64,000 bases of DNA from G963674835 sp963674835 (GCA_963674835.2 CAXXKC010000002.1:1116001-1180000), one strand, 5' to 3'. Shown: positions 34,629 through 43,911, numbered from the stretch's first letter. Notes: a model not told the origin generated them from the sequence alone. Translations and numbers: made by a program.

Positions 34629-35426
34629 CTACCGCACCCCCAGAAACATCCAAAGCTGCCACACGATGACGACCGGCCCGACCACCAGCAACCACCAGGC
34701 AAAGAAGTAAAGCCGACCTTGCTGCAACCACCGCAGCAGCCACCACAGACAGCCAAATCCGACCACAAAGCTCACGATCGCGCCGAGCATGAGCAGATCG
34801 GGGGGCACCGACTGGCTCGGATGCCGCAACAGGTGAAGCCCCTCCAGTACCCCCGCTCCGCCAATGGCAGGTATGGCCAGCAGAAACGAAAAGGCCGCCG
34901 CCTCGTCGCGTTTCAACCCCACTCCCAGTCCCGCCACGATGGTCGACCCGCTTCGCGATATCCCCGGCAGAATCGCCACTGCCTGAAACACACCAATCAG
35001 CAATGCCTTGCCAAACGACAAATCGCGGCATTCCAGCGAGCCGGCCGGTTGCCTCGCCGTCCACAGCAGCATCGCGGCCGTCACCAGGAACATCAACCCG
35101 GCCAGCAACGGATTCTCCAACACATCCTGGCAGTACGCTTTGATCGAAAGCCCAACGATCACCGCCGGCAGCGTTCCTACCACCAATAGTCCAATCACCC
35201 GCCGATCCCGCCCCAACAACTGCACGATACGGCGCCCGTAGAACACGAGAATCGCCAGCAGCGTCCCCAGGTGGAGCACCACATTCAGAGCCAGCTTCTC
35301 TTCCAGCGGAACGCCAACCTGGTCAAACAGCGCAGCCAGCACGACAACGTGACCGGACGAGCTAATCGGCAGAAATTCTCCGATCCCCTGAACGATCGCC
35401 AGAAGTATCACTTCGATGATTAGCAT
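34629..35426 (-). CDS. uppP: Undecaprenyl-diphosphatase
   Basis: A 265-residue integral membrane phosphatase that recycles the undecaprenyl carrier for peptidoglycan and other envelope polymers. The start ATG 35426 gives the family-typical opening MLIIEVILLAIVQGIGEF followed by LPISSSGHVVV. The second signature, FQAVAILPGISRSGSTIVAG, holds the catalytic Ser/Arg cluster. About eight membrane helices are visible. An upstream in-frame ATG at 35468 is less likely. It is monocistronic, 220 bp beyond the tmRNA 5' end. Confidence 0.95.
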   Translation of the reverse strand: MLIIEVILLAIVQGIGEFLPISSSGHVVVLAALFDQVGVPLEEKLALNVVLHLGTLLAILVFYGRRIVQLLGRDRRVIGLLVVGTLPAVIVGLSIKAYCQDVLENPLLAGLMFLVTAAMLLWTARQPAGSLECRDLSFGKALLIGVFQAVAILPGISRSGSTIVAGLGVGLKRDEAAAFSFLLAIPAIGGAGVLEGLHLLRHPSQSVPPDLLMLGAIVSFVVGFGCLWWLLRWLQQGRLYFFAWWLLVVGPVVIVWQLWMFLGVR

Positions 35427-35765
35427 CGCAACGACGCCCTGCAACCCTTCCAACCGACAACCACGCAACCCAACAAGGCAAACGCTCGAGCCCTGTTTGG
35501 CAAACCAACCGCCGCCGAACTACGCAACCACGAAACGAGGAGCCGACGTCCCGAGACCGCACGTCAGCGGCGCAGGATCCGAAAGTATACCTCCTGCCAC
35601 CGAGGAGCCAATGCCACTCCCCTGCAAACCACCGGTTCGCCTATGCCTCTCCCCCCTTCCAATGCCGGGAGCTCTCTGCCATACTATGAGTTTCGCCCGT
35701 AGCCCCCGCCTCTCTGCGGCTTCCATTGGCTGCGGCCCGTTCGATTGTGTTCGTCGGAGGAGTCC
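35427..35765. other. Divergent intergenic region uppP/sugar isomerase
   Basis: About 340 bp between divergently transcribed genes, presumably holding both promoters. No gene or RNA is visible. Confidence 0.4.
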
Positions 35766-36653
35766 ATGTTTAAGAATCTCAGTCCGTCCGCCCTGGGCAT
35801 CTCAAGTCAACAAAGTGAAATCATCGAACTCGCCTTGACCTACGGGTTCCGAGGCATCGACATCAATATCCAGGAATTCGCCTCGCGGGCCGAGAAGCAC
35901 GGCATGTCGTACGCCCGCCGATTGATCGATAGCGCCCACGTCCGCGTGGGACGGTTCCAACTTCCCATCTCCGTCGACTCCGCCGACGAGACCTTCCAAG
36001 ACGACCTCAAGCGTCTGACCGCCGAGGCCGAAACGGCCCACGAAATTGGCTGCACTCGCTGTATCTGCACCATCGACCCGGCCGGCAACGATCGCCCCTA
36101 TCACGAGAATTTCGAGTTCCATCGCCTCCGCCTGGCCGAAATCTGCAAACAACTCGAACCGTTCGAGATTCGCTTGGGCGTCGGCTTCCGCGCAGCACAG
36201 AATCTCCGCAAGGACAAGGCGTTCCAGTTCATCCACGATCTTGATGCCCTCTCGCTGCTCGTCAGCATGACCGGTGCCGCCAACGTCGGTATGCTGCTGG
36301 ACGTTTGGGATCTCCACGTGTCGGGTGCCTCCGTCGAGAAACTCCAGAACTTGTCGGCCGACCAGATCGTCGCCGTCCACCTGGCCGACCTTCCTGAGGA
36401 AACGCCGCTCGACGAACTGACCGACGCCGACCGTCTTCTGCCCGGCACCACCGGGCGGATCGACAACGCAGCAATCCTCGCCCTGCTCAAAGAAAAAGGC
36501 TTCGCCGGCCCCGTCACCGTCAAGGCCTCCCGTAAGGCCTTCGACGGCACACGCCGAGACGACATCGTCAAACAGGCCGGCGCGGCGCTCGATCAGGTGT
36601 GGCGCGATGCCGGGCTCGCCACCAACACGCGCTCCGCCGCACGCACCCCGTAG
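35766..36653 (+). CDS. Sugar phosphate isomerase/epimerase-like TIM-barrel protein
   Basis: A 295-residue protein of the AP-endonuclease-2/xylose-isomerase-like barrel family. CGGAGGAG lies just before ATG 35766. Barrel strands and likely metal-site residues appear in LTYGFRGIDINIQEF, GCTRCICTIDPAG, VGMLLDVWDLHVSG, IVAVHLADLPEE and GFAGPVTVKASRKAF. In many relatives a Glu and His bind the metal; the final Glu of the usual VExE-type strand reads as Lys (VTVKASR), so the site may be altered. Substrate unknown. Confidence 0.75.
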   Translation: MFKNLSPSALGISSQQSEIIELALTYGFRGIDINIQEFASRAEKHGMSYARRLIDSAHVRVGRFQLPISVDSADETFQDDLKRLTAEAETAHEIGCTRCICTIDPAGNDRPYHENFEFHRLRLAEICKQLEPFEIRLGVGFRAAQNLRKDKAFQFIHDLDALSLLVSMTGAANVGMLLDVWDLHVSGASVEKLQNLSADQIVAVHLADLPEETPLDELTDADRLLPGTTGRIDNAAILALLKEKGFAGPVTVKASRKAFDGTRRDDIVKQAGAALDQVWRDAGLATNTRSAARTP

Positions 36654-37029
36654 CCAACGCCAACCCAACGCCCTGCATTGCACCTGGCAACTGGCCCGTT
36701 GCGCCGTCGCGCAACTAGGCCCCACCTTCGTCATCTCAAACCGCCCCGCGAAACCTGCTGCCACAGAACCAAACTCTTCCGGGGGGCCCAAAGAAGATTG
36801 CTCACACGATCCGTACCCGCGTCCGTGCGCATCCCCGCCCGTCCCACTTTTTCCTTGGCTGCGCACTACCGACGCGATATGTTAAAAGGCTGTTTCACAG
36901 CCAACCGTCCTCGCATCGACCCCGTCGCCCGCTCGGCGGGCGAGAAGAGATCGTCCGTCGATCCCTCAGGGGCGGTCGCAGGCCCATTTCTCTCCCATGC
37001 TCACTCCCGCCTTACTTGGAGGAACTCTG
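36654..37029. other. Gap upstream of the ThuA gene
   Basis: About 375 bp; no gene, RNA or repeat recognised. It should contain the promoter of the ThuA-like gene. Confidence 0.35.
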
Positions 37030-37920
37030 ATGAAGCGTCGTGAGATGCTGAAAATCACCGGTGCCGCACTGGGACTCTCCCTCTTTCCGGCAGGCTGGAC
37101 CGCACTGGCCCAGCAGAAGAAACACAAGGTCCTCTACTTCACTCAGAGCGCAGGCTTCGAGCACTCGGCCGTGAAACGCAACGGCGACCAACTCAGCTTC
37201 TCCGAAAAGACCCTCATCGACATCGGCAAGCGTAACGGGATCGAAGTGGTCTGCACCAAGGACGGCACGGTCTTCGACGGCGACCTCGATCAGTACGACG
37301 CCATCGCTTTCTACACCAGCGGCGATCTCACCGAAGGCAAGGACAAGTACGGCAATCCGCCAATGTCCGTCGCAGGCAAGAAGAAGCTCCTCGACACCAT
37401 CGCCGCCGGCAAGGGCTTTGTCGGTTTCCACTCGGCCACCGACTCCTTCCGCAATCCCGGCTCGCCGAAGAAGGACCCCTACATCGTCATGGTCGGCGGC
37501 GAGTTCATCGGCCATGGCACCCAGCAAAACGCAAACCAACGGATCACCTCACCGAAGTTCCCCGGGCTGGCCGGATTGGGTGACTCCTTCGGCTTCCAGG
37601 AGGAATGGTACACCTTCGACAAGTACGGCGATGATCTGCACGTGATCCTCGTCCAGGACACGACCAAGATGAGCACCAAGGCCGATGTCGACAAGAAGCT
37701 CTACGACCGGCCTCCCTTCCCGGCCACTTGGGCTCGCATGCACGGCAAGGGCCGCGTCTTCTACACCTCCATGGGCCATCGCGAAGACGTCTGGACCAAT
37801 CCCATCTTCCAGCAGATCGTCCTCGGCGGATTCGCCTGGGCCATGCACGACGCCGACGCCGACGTCACCCCCAACATCGCCAAAGTTACCCCAAAGGCCA
37901 ACCAACTCCACAACACCTAA
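37030..37920 (+). CDS. Exported ThuA-like protein (trehalose utilisation fold)
   Basis: A 296-residue protein with a Tat-like signal (MKRREMLKITGAALGLSLFP). GGAGGAAC precedes ATG 37030. The glutamine-amidotransferase-like ThuA fold is seen in HKVLYFTQSAGFEHSAVKRN, YDAIAFYTSGDL, GKGFVGFHSATDSFRN, DPYIVMVGGEFIGHG and GKGRVFYTSMGHREDVW. ThuA proteins are widespread in planctomycetes and probably act in sugar metabolism; the reaction is unknown. Confidence 0.88.
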   Translation: MKRREMLKITGAALGLSLFPAGWTALAQQKKHKVLYFTQSAGFEHSAVKRNGDQLSFSEKTLIDIGKRNGIEVVCTKDGTVFDGDLDQYDAIAFYTSGDLTEGKDKYGNPPMSVAGKKKLLDTIAAGKGFVGFHSATDSFRNPGSPKKDPYIVMVGGEFIGHGTQQNANQRITSPKFPGLAGLGDSFGFQEEWYTFDKYGDDLHVILVQDTTKMSTKADVDKKLYDRPPFPATWARMHGKGRVFYTSMGHREDVWTNPIFQQIVLGGFAWAMHDADADVTPNIAKVTPKANQLHNT

Positions 37921-37922
37921 CA

Positions 37923-38012
37923 CCCACCATGTAGCACAGTCGCCCCCGGCTGTGCCATGACCTATATCCCAGCCGCCCACCATGTAGCCGCCCCCGGCTG
38001 TGCTACAAGCGG
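37923..38012 (+). repeat. Two imperfect copies of a CCACCATGTAGC/CGCCCCCGGCTGTGC repeat
   Basis: CCACCATGTAGC and CGCCCCCGGCTGTGC occur twice (about 37926-37955 and 37979-38003), separated by unrelated bases; the first copy has five additional bases between the two words. The GC-rich inverted portions (CACAG and CTGTG) could form a hairpin after the ThuA stop and act as a transcript end. Confidence 0.55.
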
Positions 38013-38105
38013 CTCTACGTGCAAAACAACCCACATCCCACGCCCTCGGCCACCCCATACGAAACCAACCGCAACACCCACTCCACATCCAGGAAAGGAT
38101 CTCGC

Positions 38106-38948
38106 GTGAACGGAATCCCCGTGTTGATGGCCGAGGGCGCCTGTATCGCTCAGGCGTGGGAGAATGCCCTGCTATTGCTCTACCGCTCGGGCTGCGATAT
38201 CAAGACCCAGTACGACAAGCCCGACGACTCGCCTAGCAAAGACGCCACGATGATCGTCACCGTGGCCGATCCCCTGGCCGAGCCGATGATCCATCGCGAC
38301 TTCCCTGGCGGCTTCGAGGAGTTGCAGGAATACGTCATGGAGGTCTGCGACGGGATCAAGGACCATTGCGTCCGCGACCCCAACGACCCCAACGACACCC
38401 GCTGGGAATACACCTATCACCAGCGACTCTTCCAGTACAGCGTCCCCACGCTCGCCCCCCTGGACCAGATCGAGCACGTCTGCCGCCAGTTGGCCGACAC
38501 GCCCTACACCCGCCGCGCCCAGGCAATCACCTGGAAAGTGTGGGAAGACAACTCCTGCTACGATCCGGCCTGCCTCCAGAGCATCTGGTGCCGGATCATC
38601 GAGCATGCCGGCCGGCCCGTCCTCAGCATGAATGTCCGTTTCCGCTCCAACGATGCCTACAAAGCGGCCTTCATGAACATGTTCGCCCTGGCCCACCTCC
38701 AGGCAAACATCGCCGCCCGCATCACCGAGCTGTCGGGCCAACCCGTGGCCCTGGGCCGCTACTGCCACATGGCCGACAGCTTCCACATCTACGGCTCCAA
38801 CCTCGCCGAGTTCCAGGCCCGCTTCCTCGGCGCGATCGAGAAGCGCTCCTTCGAACAGCGCACCATGCGCTACGAGGACGTCCGCGACATCATGGAGTCT
38901 GCCCGGCCCGCAATCCTCGAAAAAGCCCGCCGCATGGGCCGCACCTAG
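38106..38948 (+). CDS. Thymidylate synthase-fold protein
   Basis: A 280-residue protein started at GTG 38106, six bases after AAAGGA. It resembles the short, archaeal-type thymidylate synthase/dCMP hydroxymethylase family: a putative nucleophile Cys156 in YDPACLQSIWCR, the MNVRFRSNDAYKAAFMNMFA substrate-binding stretch, and the conserved H-x-Y motif in MADSFHIYGSNL. The usual ThyA PPC-H context is changed (PAC-L), as in other non-canonical members. It could make dTMP or modify a pyrimidine nucleotide. Its TAG stop is formed by the junction with Rep1 copy C. Confidence 0.72.
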   Translation: MNGIPVLMAEGACIAQAWENALLLLYRSGCDIKTQYDKPDDSPSKDATMIVTVADPLAEPMIHRDFPGGFEELQEYVMEVCDGIKDHCVRDPNDPNDTRWEYTYHQRLFQYSVPTLAPLDQIEHVCRQLADTPYTRRAQAITWKVWEDNSCYDPACLQSIWCRIIEHAGRPVLSMNVRFRSNDAYKAAFMNMFALAHLQANIAARITELSGQPVALGRYCHMADSFHIYGSNLAEFQARFLGAIEKRSFEQRTMRYEDVRDIMESARPAILEKARRMGRT

Positions 38949-39038
38949 AGCGCATTCGGCCTGACTGTAGCGCGTATTTCGCTTTCGGAACCGCAGTAAC
39001 ACGCCGCCGCGAACGCTACAGCTGAGTGCGACACGCAA
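38948..39038 (+). repeat. Rep1 copy C
   Basis: A 91-bp copy flanked by TA (38946-38947 and 39039-39040), about 90 percent identical to copy B by eye. Its left TA and first G make the stop codon of the thymidylate synthase-like gene. Confidence 0.88.
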
Positions 39039-39075
39039 TAGGCAACCGTCGCCAAGGCAGAATCGCCCGGCCCGC

Positions 39076-40353
39076 TCAGCTTCGCGGCACGATCCGATCC
39101 TTGCCGACCCAGCCGCGCAATACCTCGGGAATCACCACCGAACCGTCGGCCTGCTGATGATTCTCCAGCACCGCGATCAATCCCCGACTGATTGCGATCG
39201 CCGTCCCGTTCAGCGTGTGCAGAAAATGCGTCCCCTTCTCCCCCTTGATCCGATACCGCGCATTCAGCCGTCGGGCCTGATAGTCCGTACAGTTCGACGT
39301 GCTCGTCACCTCCCCAAATTCCCCCCGCCCCGGCATCCATGCTTCTAGGTCATACTTCCGATACGCCGGTCCTCCCAGATCCCCCGTCGCCGTATCAACG
39401 ACCCTATAGGGAATCTCCAGTTCGTCGAACAGCCGGCACTCCATATCTCGCAGATGCTCCAACATCGCCTCGCTCTCATCCGGCCGCGTGAACGCAAACA
39501 TCTCCACCTTGGTGAACTGGTGCACCCGATACAACCCGCGCGTCGCCCGGCCGTGTGCCCCGGCCTCCGTGCGGAAGCAGTGGCTGATCCCGCAGTACTT
39601 CAGCGGCAGCTTCTCCGCGTCGACGATCTGGTCCGCCAGCAGTCCGCCCAACGGAATCTCTGCCGTCGCCACCAGGCTCAAATCGGTCCCCTCGATGCTA
39701 TAAATCTGCGTCTCCGGCCCACGCGGAATGTAGCCCGTGCCCTCCAGAATCTCGTTGCGTGCCAGGTCGGGCGTGCCCACCGGCGTGAACCCCTCGCGCA
39801 CCAGCGCACGGATCGCGTACTGCTGCAATGCCAGTTCCAACAGCACCGCCTCGTTCTTCAGAAAGTAGAAGCCGTGCCCGGCAACCCGTGCCCCTGCCTC
39901 GAAATCCACTAGGTCGAGCTTCTCGCCGAGTTCCACGTGGTCCAACGGCGTGAAACCCAGCTCTTTCACCGGCGTCTTGCCGCGAAACAACTCCAGGTTC
40001 GATTTGTCATCCACACCCACCGGCGCCGCCGGATGCGACAGGTTGGGAATCGACCGATGCACCGTGTTCAACTCATCCAGCAGCCAGTTCAACCCAGTCT
40101 GCAGCGCCGTCGTCTGCTCGCGAAGCTGCCGGCCCTCTTCTTTGCGAGCCTCCCGCTCGGCGGCATCCTTCGCCGCCCCGATCGACTTGGAGACTTCATT
40201 CGCGCGGCGGTTCACCGTATCGATCTCCGTCTGCTTCGCCTTCCGCTGGCTCTCCAGCTCCACGAAGCGGTCGATATCGACCTTCACACCGCGATTCTCG
40301 CAGTTCCGCTTGACCAACTCGGCATTCTCAAGAATGAATTTGCGATCCAGCAT
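39076..40353 (-). CDS. serS: Seryl-tRNA synthetase
   Basis: A 425-residue class II synthetase charging tRNA-Ser. ATG 40353 starts MLDRKFILENAELVKRNCEN, the coiled-coil tRNA-binding arm (about 1-105). The catalytic domain contains motif 2 (YCGISHCFRTEAGAHGRATR with GLYRVHQFTKVE) and motif 3 (LNGTAIAISRGLIAVLENHQ). Length fits the family (about 420-430). It is essential and single in this window. The M20 peptidase gene lies 46 bp upstream on the same strand. Confidence 0.97.
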   Translation of the reverse strand: MLDRKFILENAELVKRNCENRGVKVDIDRFVELESQRKAKQTEIDTVNRRANEVSKSIGAAKDAAEREARKEEGRQLREQTTALQTGLNWLLDELNTVHRSIPNLSHPAAPVGVDDKSNLELFRGKTPVKELGFTPLDHVELGEKLDLVDFEAGARVAGHGFYFLKNEAVLLELALQQYAIRALVREGFTPVGTPDLARNEILEGTGYIPRGPETQIYSIEGTDLSLVATAEIPLGGLLADQIVDAEKLPLKYCGISHCFRTEAGAHGRATRGLYRVHQFTKVEMFAFTRPDESEAMLEHLRDMECRLFDELEIPYRVVDTATGDLGGPAYRKYDLEAWMPGRGEFGEVTSTSNCTDYQARRLNARYRIKGEKGTHFLHTLNGTAIAISRGLIAVLENHQQADGSVVIPEVLRGWVGKDRIVPRS

Positions 40354-40399
40354 GTCACTATGTCTAGGATTAGAGACCCGAGAACCAACCGTCCACCTT

Positions 40400-41767
40400 C
40401 TACCCCACCCGACCCAACTCCTCCCACAGCCGCGCGCTGGCCCGAATCCCTCGGTGAAAATCGGCCAATGCCAGTTTCTCATTAGGGCTATGGGTATTGT
40501 CGTCGTCCTGGCCCCAGCCCAACAGCAGGATATCCACCGGCAACACCTCGTGGAAACTCGATACAACCGGAATCGAGCCCCCCTCGCGAGTCAGCAGCGG
40601 TGCTCGCCCGAACGCCCCTTCAATCGCATCCATCGCCGCCTGAACATACGGACTCTCCAGCGACATCGTCACACCCGGGGCCCCATGATGCTCCTCCAAT
40701 TCCAGTTGAATTCCCGGTGGACACAACCGCGCCAGCATCGTCCGCAATGCCCGCGCGATCTTGTCCGGATCCTGGCGCGGCACCAGCCGGAAACTGAACT
40801 TCGCCGCCGCCGACTTCGGCAGCACGGTCTTCGCTCCCTCCCCCTGATACCCGCTCGACAGCCCGTTGATGTCCAGCGTCGGACGCGCCCACCGTCGCTC
40901 TAGGGTCGTGTAGCCTTCCTCCCCACAAACTCCCGATACGCCGATCTGCCGCATGTACTGCCGCTCGTCGAACGGAAGCGATGCCAGTTGCGCACGCTCT
41001 GCCTCCGATAGCGGCTCCACGTCGTCGTAGAACCCTGGCACCTGGATCCGCCCCTGCGAATCGATCAACGCGGCCAGCATGCTCGCCAACGCGTTGGCCG
41101 GATTTGTCACCGATCCACCGAACGACCCCGAGTGCAGATCGCGGTTCGGACCGGTCAGCCGCAAATCGAAATAGCAGATGCCGCGCAATCCGTACGTGAT
41201 CGCCGGCTGGTCCGGGCCAAACTGCGCTCCGTCGCTGATCACGATACAGTCGCAGGCCAATCGCCGGTGGTTCTCCCTCAGAAACGGCACCAACCCCGGG
41301 CTGCCAATCTCTTCCTCACCCTCGATCAAGTACTTCAGATTCACCGGCAGCCGTCCCTCGGCCTCGATCCACGCCCGCGCACTGAACACGTGCGTCAGCA
41401 TCTGCCCCTTATCGTCGCTCGACCCGCGAGCGTACAGGCAGCCGTCGCGCTTCGTCGGCTCGAATGGCGGCGACGTCCAAAGCTCCAATGGGTCGGCCGG
41501 CTGCACGTCGTAGTGACCGTAGACCAGTACCGTCGGCACGCCCTCTCGCTGCGGCGACTCCGCAAACACCAACGGATGCCCCGACGTTTCGATCACCTCC
41601 GTCGCAAACTCCATCGCCCGAAAGCGGTCCGCCACCCAAGCGGCCGCCTCGACCATATCACCCCGATGGGTTGGATCGGCGCTCACGCTCGCGATCCGAA
41701 GCAGTTCGCACAGCTCCTGCTCAAACTGTTCCTGCTGCGATTCCAGATACGAATCCGGCCGTGTCAT
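40400..41767 (-). CDS. M20-family metallo-dipeptidase
   Basis: A 455-residue peptidase. Metal ligands are visible in VLVYGHYDVQPADP (His), ARGSSDDKGQ (bridging Asp), YLIEGEEEIGSPG (general-base Glu and ligand Glu) and a late SIPVVSSFHEVL region (His). A dimerisation/lid domain occupies about 190-300. Such enzymes hydrolyse dipeptides or acylated amino acids in the cytosol. It precedes serS by 46 bp, suggesting co-transcription. Confidence 0.93.
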   Translation of the reverse strand: MTRPDSYLESQQEQFEQELCELLRIASVSADPTHRGDMVEAAAWVADRFRAMEFATEVIETSGHPLVFAESPQREGVPTVLVYGHYDVQPADPLELWTSPPFEPTKRDGCLYARGSSDDKGQMLTHVFSARAWIEAEGRLPVNLKYLIEGEEEIGSPGLVPFLRENHRRLACDCIVISDGAQFGPDQPAITYGLRGICYFDLRLTGPNRDLHSGSFGGSVTNPANALASMLAALIDSQGRIQVPGFYDDVEPLSEAERAQLASLPFDERQYMRQIGVSGVCGEEGYTTLERRWARPTLDINGLSSGYQGEGAKTVLPKSAAAKFSFRLVPRQDPDKIARALRTMLARLCPPGIQLELEEHHGAPGVTMSLESPYVQAAMDAIEGAFGRAPLLTREGGSIPVVSSFHEVLPVDILLLGWGQDDDNTHSPNEKLALADFHRGIRASARLWEELGRVG

Positions 41768-41894
41768 GGACTAAGCATCCTTCCGCCTTCCGGCGGGGCC
41801 AGGGGGATGTTTCGCTCGCTGCAAAGGCTACAATATAGTGACCTTTGGACAATCCGGCCATCGGGGGCCCGCGAAAAGCCCCGGAGAACCCCTC

Positions 41895-42257
41895 ATGAAC
41901 GACCTCGACGGCAGCGCGAGTGTCGCAGACCCCAAGCAGCGCCCACTCCGCCGCCGCACAGAAGAGCACGAAGAAGAGCCAAAACGCCAACCTCGTTACA
42001 ACGTTATCCTCTGGAACGACGACGACCACACCTACGCCTACGTCATCGTCATGCTCATGCAACTCTTCGGCTACACTCGCCAGCGCGGCTTCCAGCTTGC
42101 CGAACAGGTCGACCGTGCCGGCAAGGCAATCCTTCTCACCACGACCCTCGAACACGCCGAGCTCAAACGCGATCAGATCCACGCCTTCGGCCGCGACACC
42201 ATCGTCGACGGCTGTGCCGGATCCATGTGGGCAACCGTCGAAGCAGTCGACGCCTGA
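41895..42257 (+). CDS. clpS: ATP-dependent Clp protease adaptor ClpS
   Basis: A 120-residue adaptor that hands N-degron substrates to ClpAP. ATG 41895 follows GGAG by 8 bases. After a variable charged tail (about 1-35) the ClpS core is complete: YNVILWNDDDHTYAYVIVML, the MQLFGYTRQRGFQLAEQVDR helix and TTTLEHAELKRDQIHAFG. The substrate-pocket residues N-D-D and the helix 1 methionines are conserved. No clpA is near. Confidence 0.95.
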   Translation: MNDLDGSASVADPKQRPLRRRTEEHEEEPKRQPRYNVILWNDDDHTYAYVIVMLMQLFGYTRQRGFQLAEQVDRAGKAILLTTTLEHAELKRDQIHAFGRDTIVDGCAGSMWATVEAVDA

Positions 42258-42293
42258 AACCAAACCACAAACAGCCCCACTCTCCAATCCCTA

Positions 42294-42392
42294 TTGGGTC
42301 CTGCATTGGAATTGGAACGAGGCCGACCATCGGGAGGCCAAAAGATCAGGATTGGGTTGGACCCCTTGTTCCGTTTTCAATACAGGCATCAA
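42294..42392 (+). repeat. 99-bp TA-flanked MITE-like repeat (Rep2), copy 1
   Basis: Flanked by TA at 42292-42293 and 42393-42394. The 18-bp ends are imperfect inverted repeats (TTGGGTCCTGCATTGGAA against the complement of the right end, 13 matches). It differs from copy 2 (49165-49263) at one base in 99, which indicates recent spread. It contains no gene. Confidence 0.88.
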
Positions 42393-42423
42393 TAGTCTCT
42401 AATCCCCAATCCCCCCCTCCCCG

Positions 42424-43773
42424 ATGCCCACCTTCAAGGCCGTCACCCTCGGCTGCAAAGTAAACCAGTACGAGACGGAATACGTCTGCGAGGGCCTCCG
42501 TCGCCTCGGGTATCGCCGTGCCGACCGTCACGAGCCAGCCGACCTCTGCCTGGTCAATACCTGCACCGTCACTGCGGCAGCGGACCTCAAAAGCCGCAAG
42601 GCCATCCGCCAACTCGCTCGCTCCAATCCCCGTGCAGAGATCATCGTGATGGGCTGCTACGCCACCCGCGCCGCCGCCGATGTCGCCGCTCTGCCGGGCG
42701 TCGTCGAGGTGCTGACCGAAAAGCGCCAACTCCCCGACTTCCTCGCGCGCCGCGGCCTCGTCGACATTCCCCGCGGAATCTCCGCCTTCGGCCGTCGGCA
42801 CCGCGCTTACGTCAAGATCCAGGACGGTTGCCGCCTACACTGTAGCTATTGCATCATCCCCAGCGTCCGGCCTGTCCTCACGAGCCGCCCGCCCCACGAC
42901 GTCCTCGACGAAATCACCCACCTTCTCGACCGCGGCTTTCGCGAAATCGTCCTCACCGGCATCCACCTCGGCCACTATGGCATCCACCAAGACCGATCCG
43001 AACCGTCTTCTCCAAACGGTCAGCCGGCAATCGCAGAACGTCCCTCCCGATCCCGGCCCAACCTGGCACAGCTTCTCCGCCGAATCGTCGCCCTCGACGG
43101 CGATTTCCGCGTGCGGCTCTCCAGCCTCGAAGCCGCCGAAGTCACCCCCGAGTTGATCACCGTCTTCGCCGACCATCCCGATCGCGTCTGCCCCCACTTG
43201 CACCTCTCCCTTCAGAGCGGCTCCGATGCAGTCCTTCACCGCATGCGACGCCGCTATCGGGCAGACCATTTCATCCGGCAGTGCCACCAGATCGCCACGG
43301 CCCTCGACCACCCCGCCCTCACCACCGACATCATCGTCGGGTTCCCTGGCGAAACCGAGGCCGATTTCGCCGCCACCTGCCGGACAGCCGAACAAGTCGG
43401 CTTCGCCAAGATCCACGTCTTCCGCTTCAGCCCCCGGCAGGGCACACCCGCCGCCGACATGGACGACCAGGTCCCCGGCTCCGTCGCCCAGCGCCGCGTA
43501 TCCGAGCTGATCGCCCTCGGCGATACCCTCCGCCACCAGTTCTTCGACAGCCTCCGCGGCCGCCGCATGCAAGTCCTCGCAGAAACCCCTTCGCAGCAAA
43601 CCCCAGGCATGCTCATTGGCACCTCGGAGCGCTACGCACCGGTCGAGCTACCCGGCACACTCCAACAAATTGGCCAGTTCTCCTGGATTACCGCCGGCCC
43701 GGTCGTAGATGGCCATATCCATCCCGTCGACATGGGGGAGAGTCATGTCCTTGACGCTCCTAGCCGACAATGA
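42424..43773 (+). CDS. mtaB: tRNA (ms2t6A37) methylthiotransferase MtaB-like
   Basis: A 449-residue radical SAM enzyme of the MiaB/MtaB/RimO family. The N-terminal UPF0004 domain supplies three cluster cysteines (TLGCKVNQYETE, VNTCTVTAAAD, VMGCYATR). The radical SAM motif C-x3-C-x2-C is in QDGCRLHCSYCIIP. A TRAM-like C-terminus covers about 370-440. The sequence GCKVNQYE and the RLG spacing favour MtaB (adds methylthio to t6A in tRNAs decoding ANN codons) over MiaB. It is followed by tRNA-Ala. Confidence 0.87.
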   Translation: MPTFKAVTLGCKVNQYETEYVCEGLRRLGYRRADRHEPADLCLVNTCTVTAAADLKSRKAIRQLARSNPRAEIIVMGCYATRAAADVAALPGVVEVLTEKRQLPDFLARRGLVDIPRGISAFGRRHRAYVKIQDGCRLHCSYCIIPSVRPVLTSRPPHDVLDEITHLLDRGFREIVLTGIHLGHYGIHQDRSEPSSPNGQPAIAERPSRSRPNLAQLLRRIVALDGDFRVRLSSLEAAEVTPELITVFADHPDRVCPHLHLSLQSGSDAVLHRMRRRYRADHFIRQCHQIATALDHPALTTDIIVGFPGETEADFAATCRTAEQVGFAKIHVFRFSPRQGTPAADMDDQVPGSVAQRRVSELIALGDTLRHQFFDSLRGRRMQVLAETPSQQTPGMLIGTSERYAPVELPGTLQQIGQFSWITAGPVVDGHIHPVDMGESHVLDAPSRQ

Positions 43774-43830
43774 TACAGTAACGAATCGCCTACGACTCAC
43801 GGGCACAGCCCCTCTGTCGCAGGCAATCCC

Positions 43831-43903
43831 GGGGGATTAGCTCAGTTGGGAGAGCGTCTGGCTGGCAGCCAGAAGGTCATCGGTTCGAGCCCGTTATCCT
43901 CCA
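43831..43903 (+). tRNA. tRNA-Ala (anticodon GGC)
   Basis: A 73-nt cloverleaf: acceptor GGGGGAT/ATCCTCC (one G-T pair), D-arm GCTC/GAGC, anticodon stem TCTGG/CCAGA with loop CTGGCAG giving anticodon GGC, and T-loop TTCGAGC. The T-stem ATCGG/CCGTT has one T-T mismatch. CCA is not encoded. Confidence 0.93.
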
Positions 43904-43911
43904 CTCGGCCA

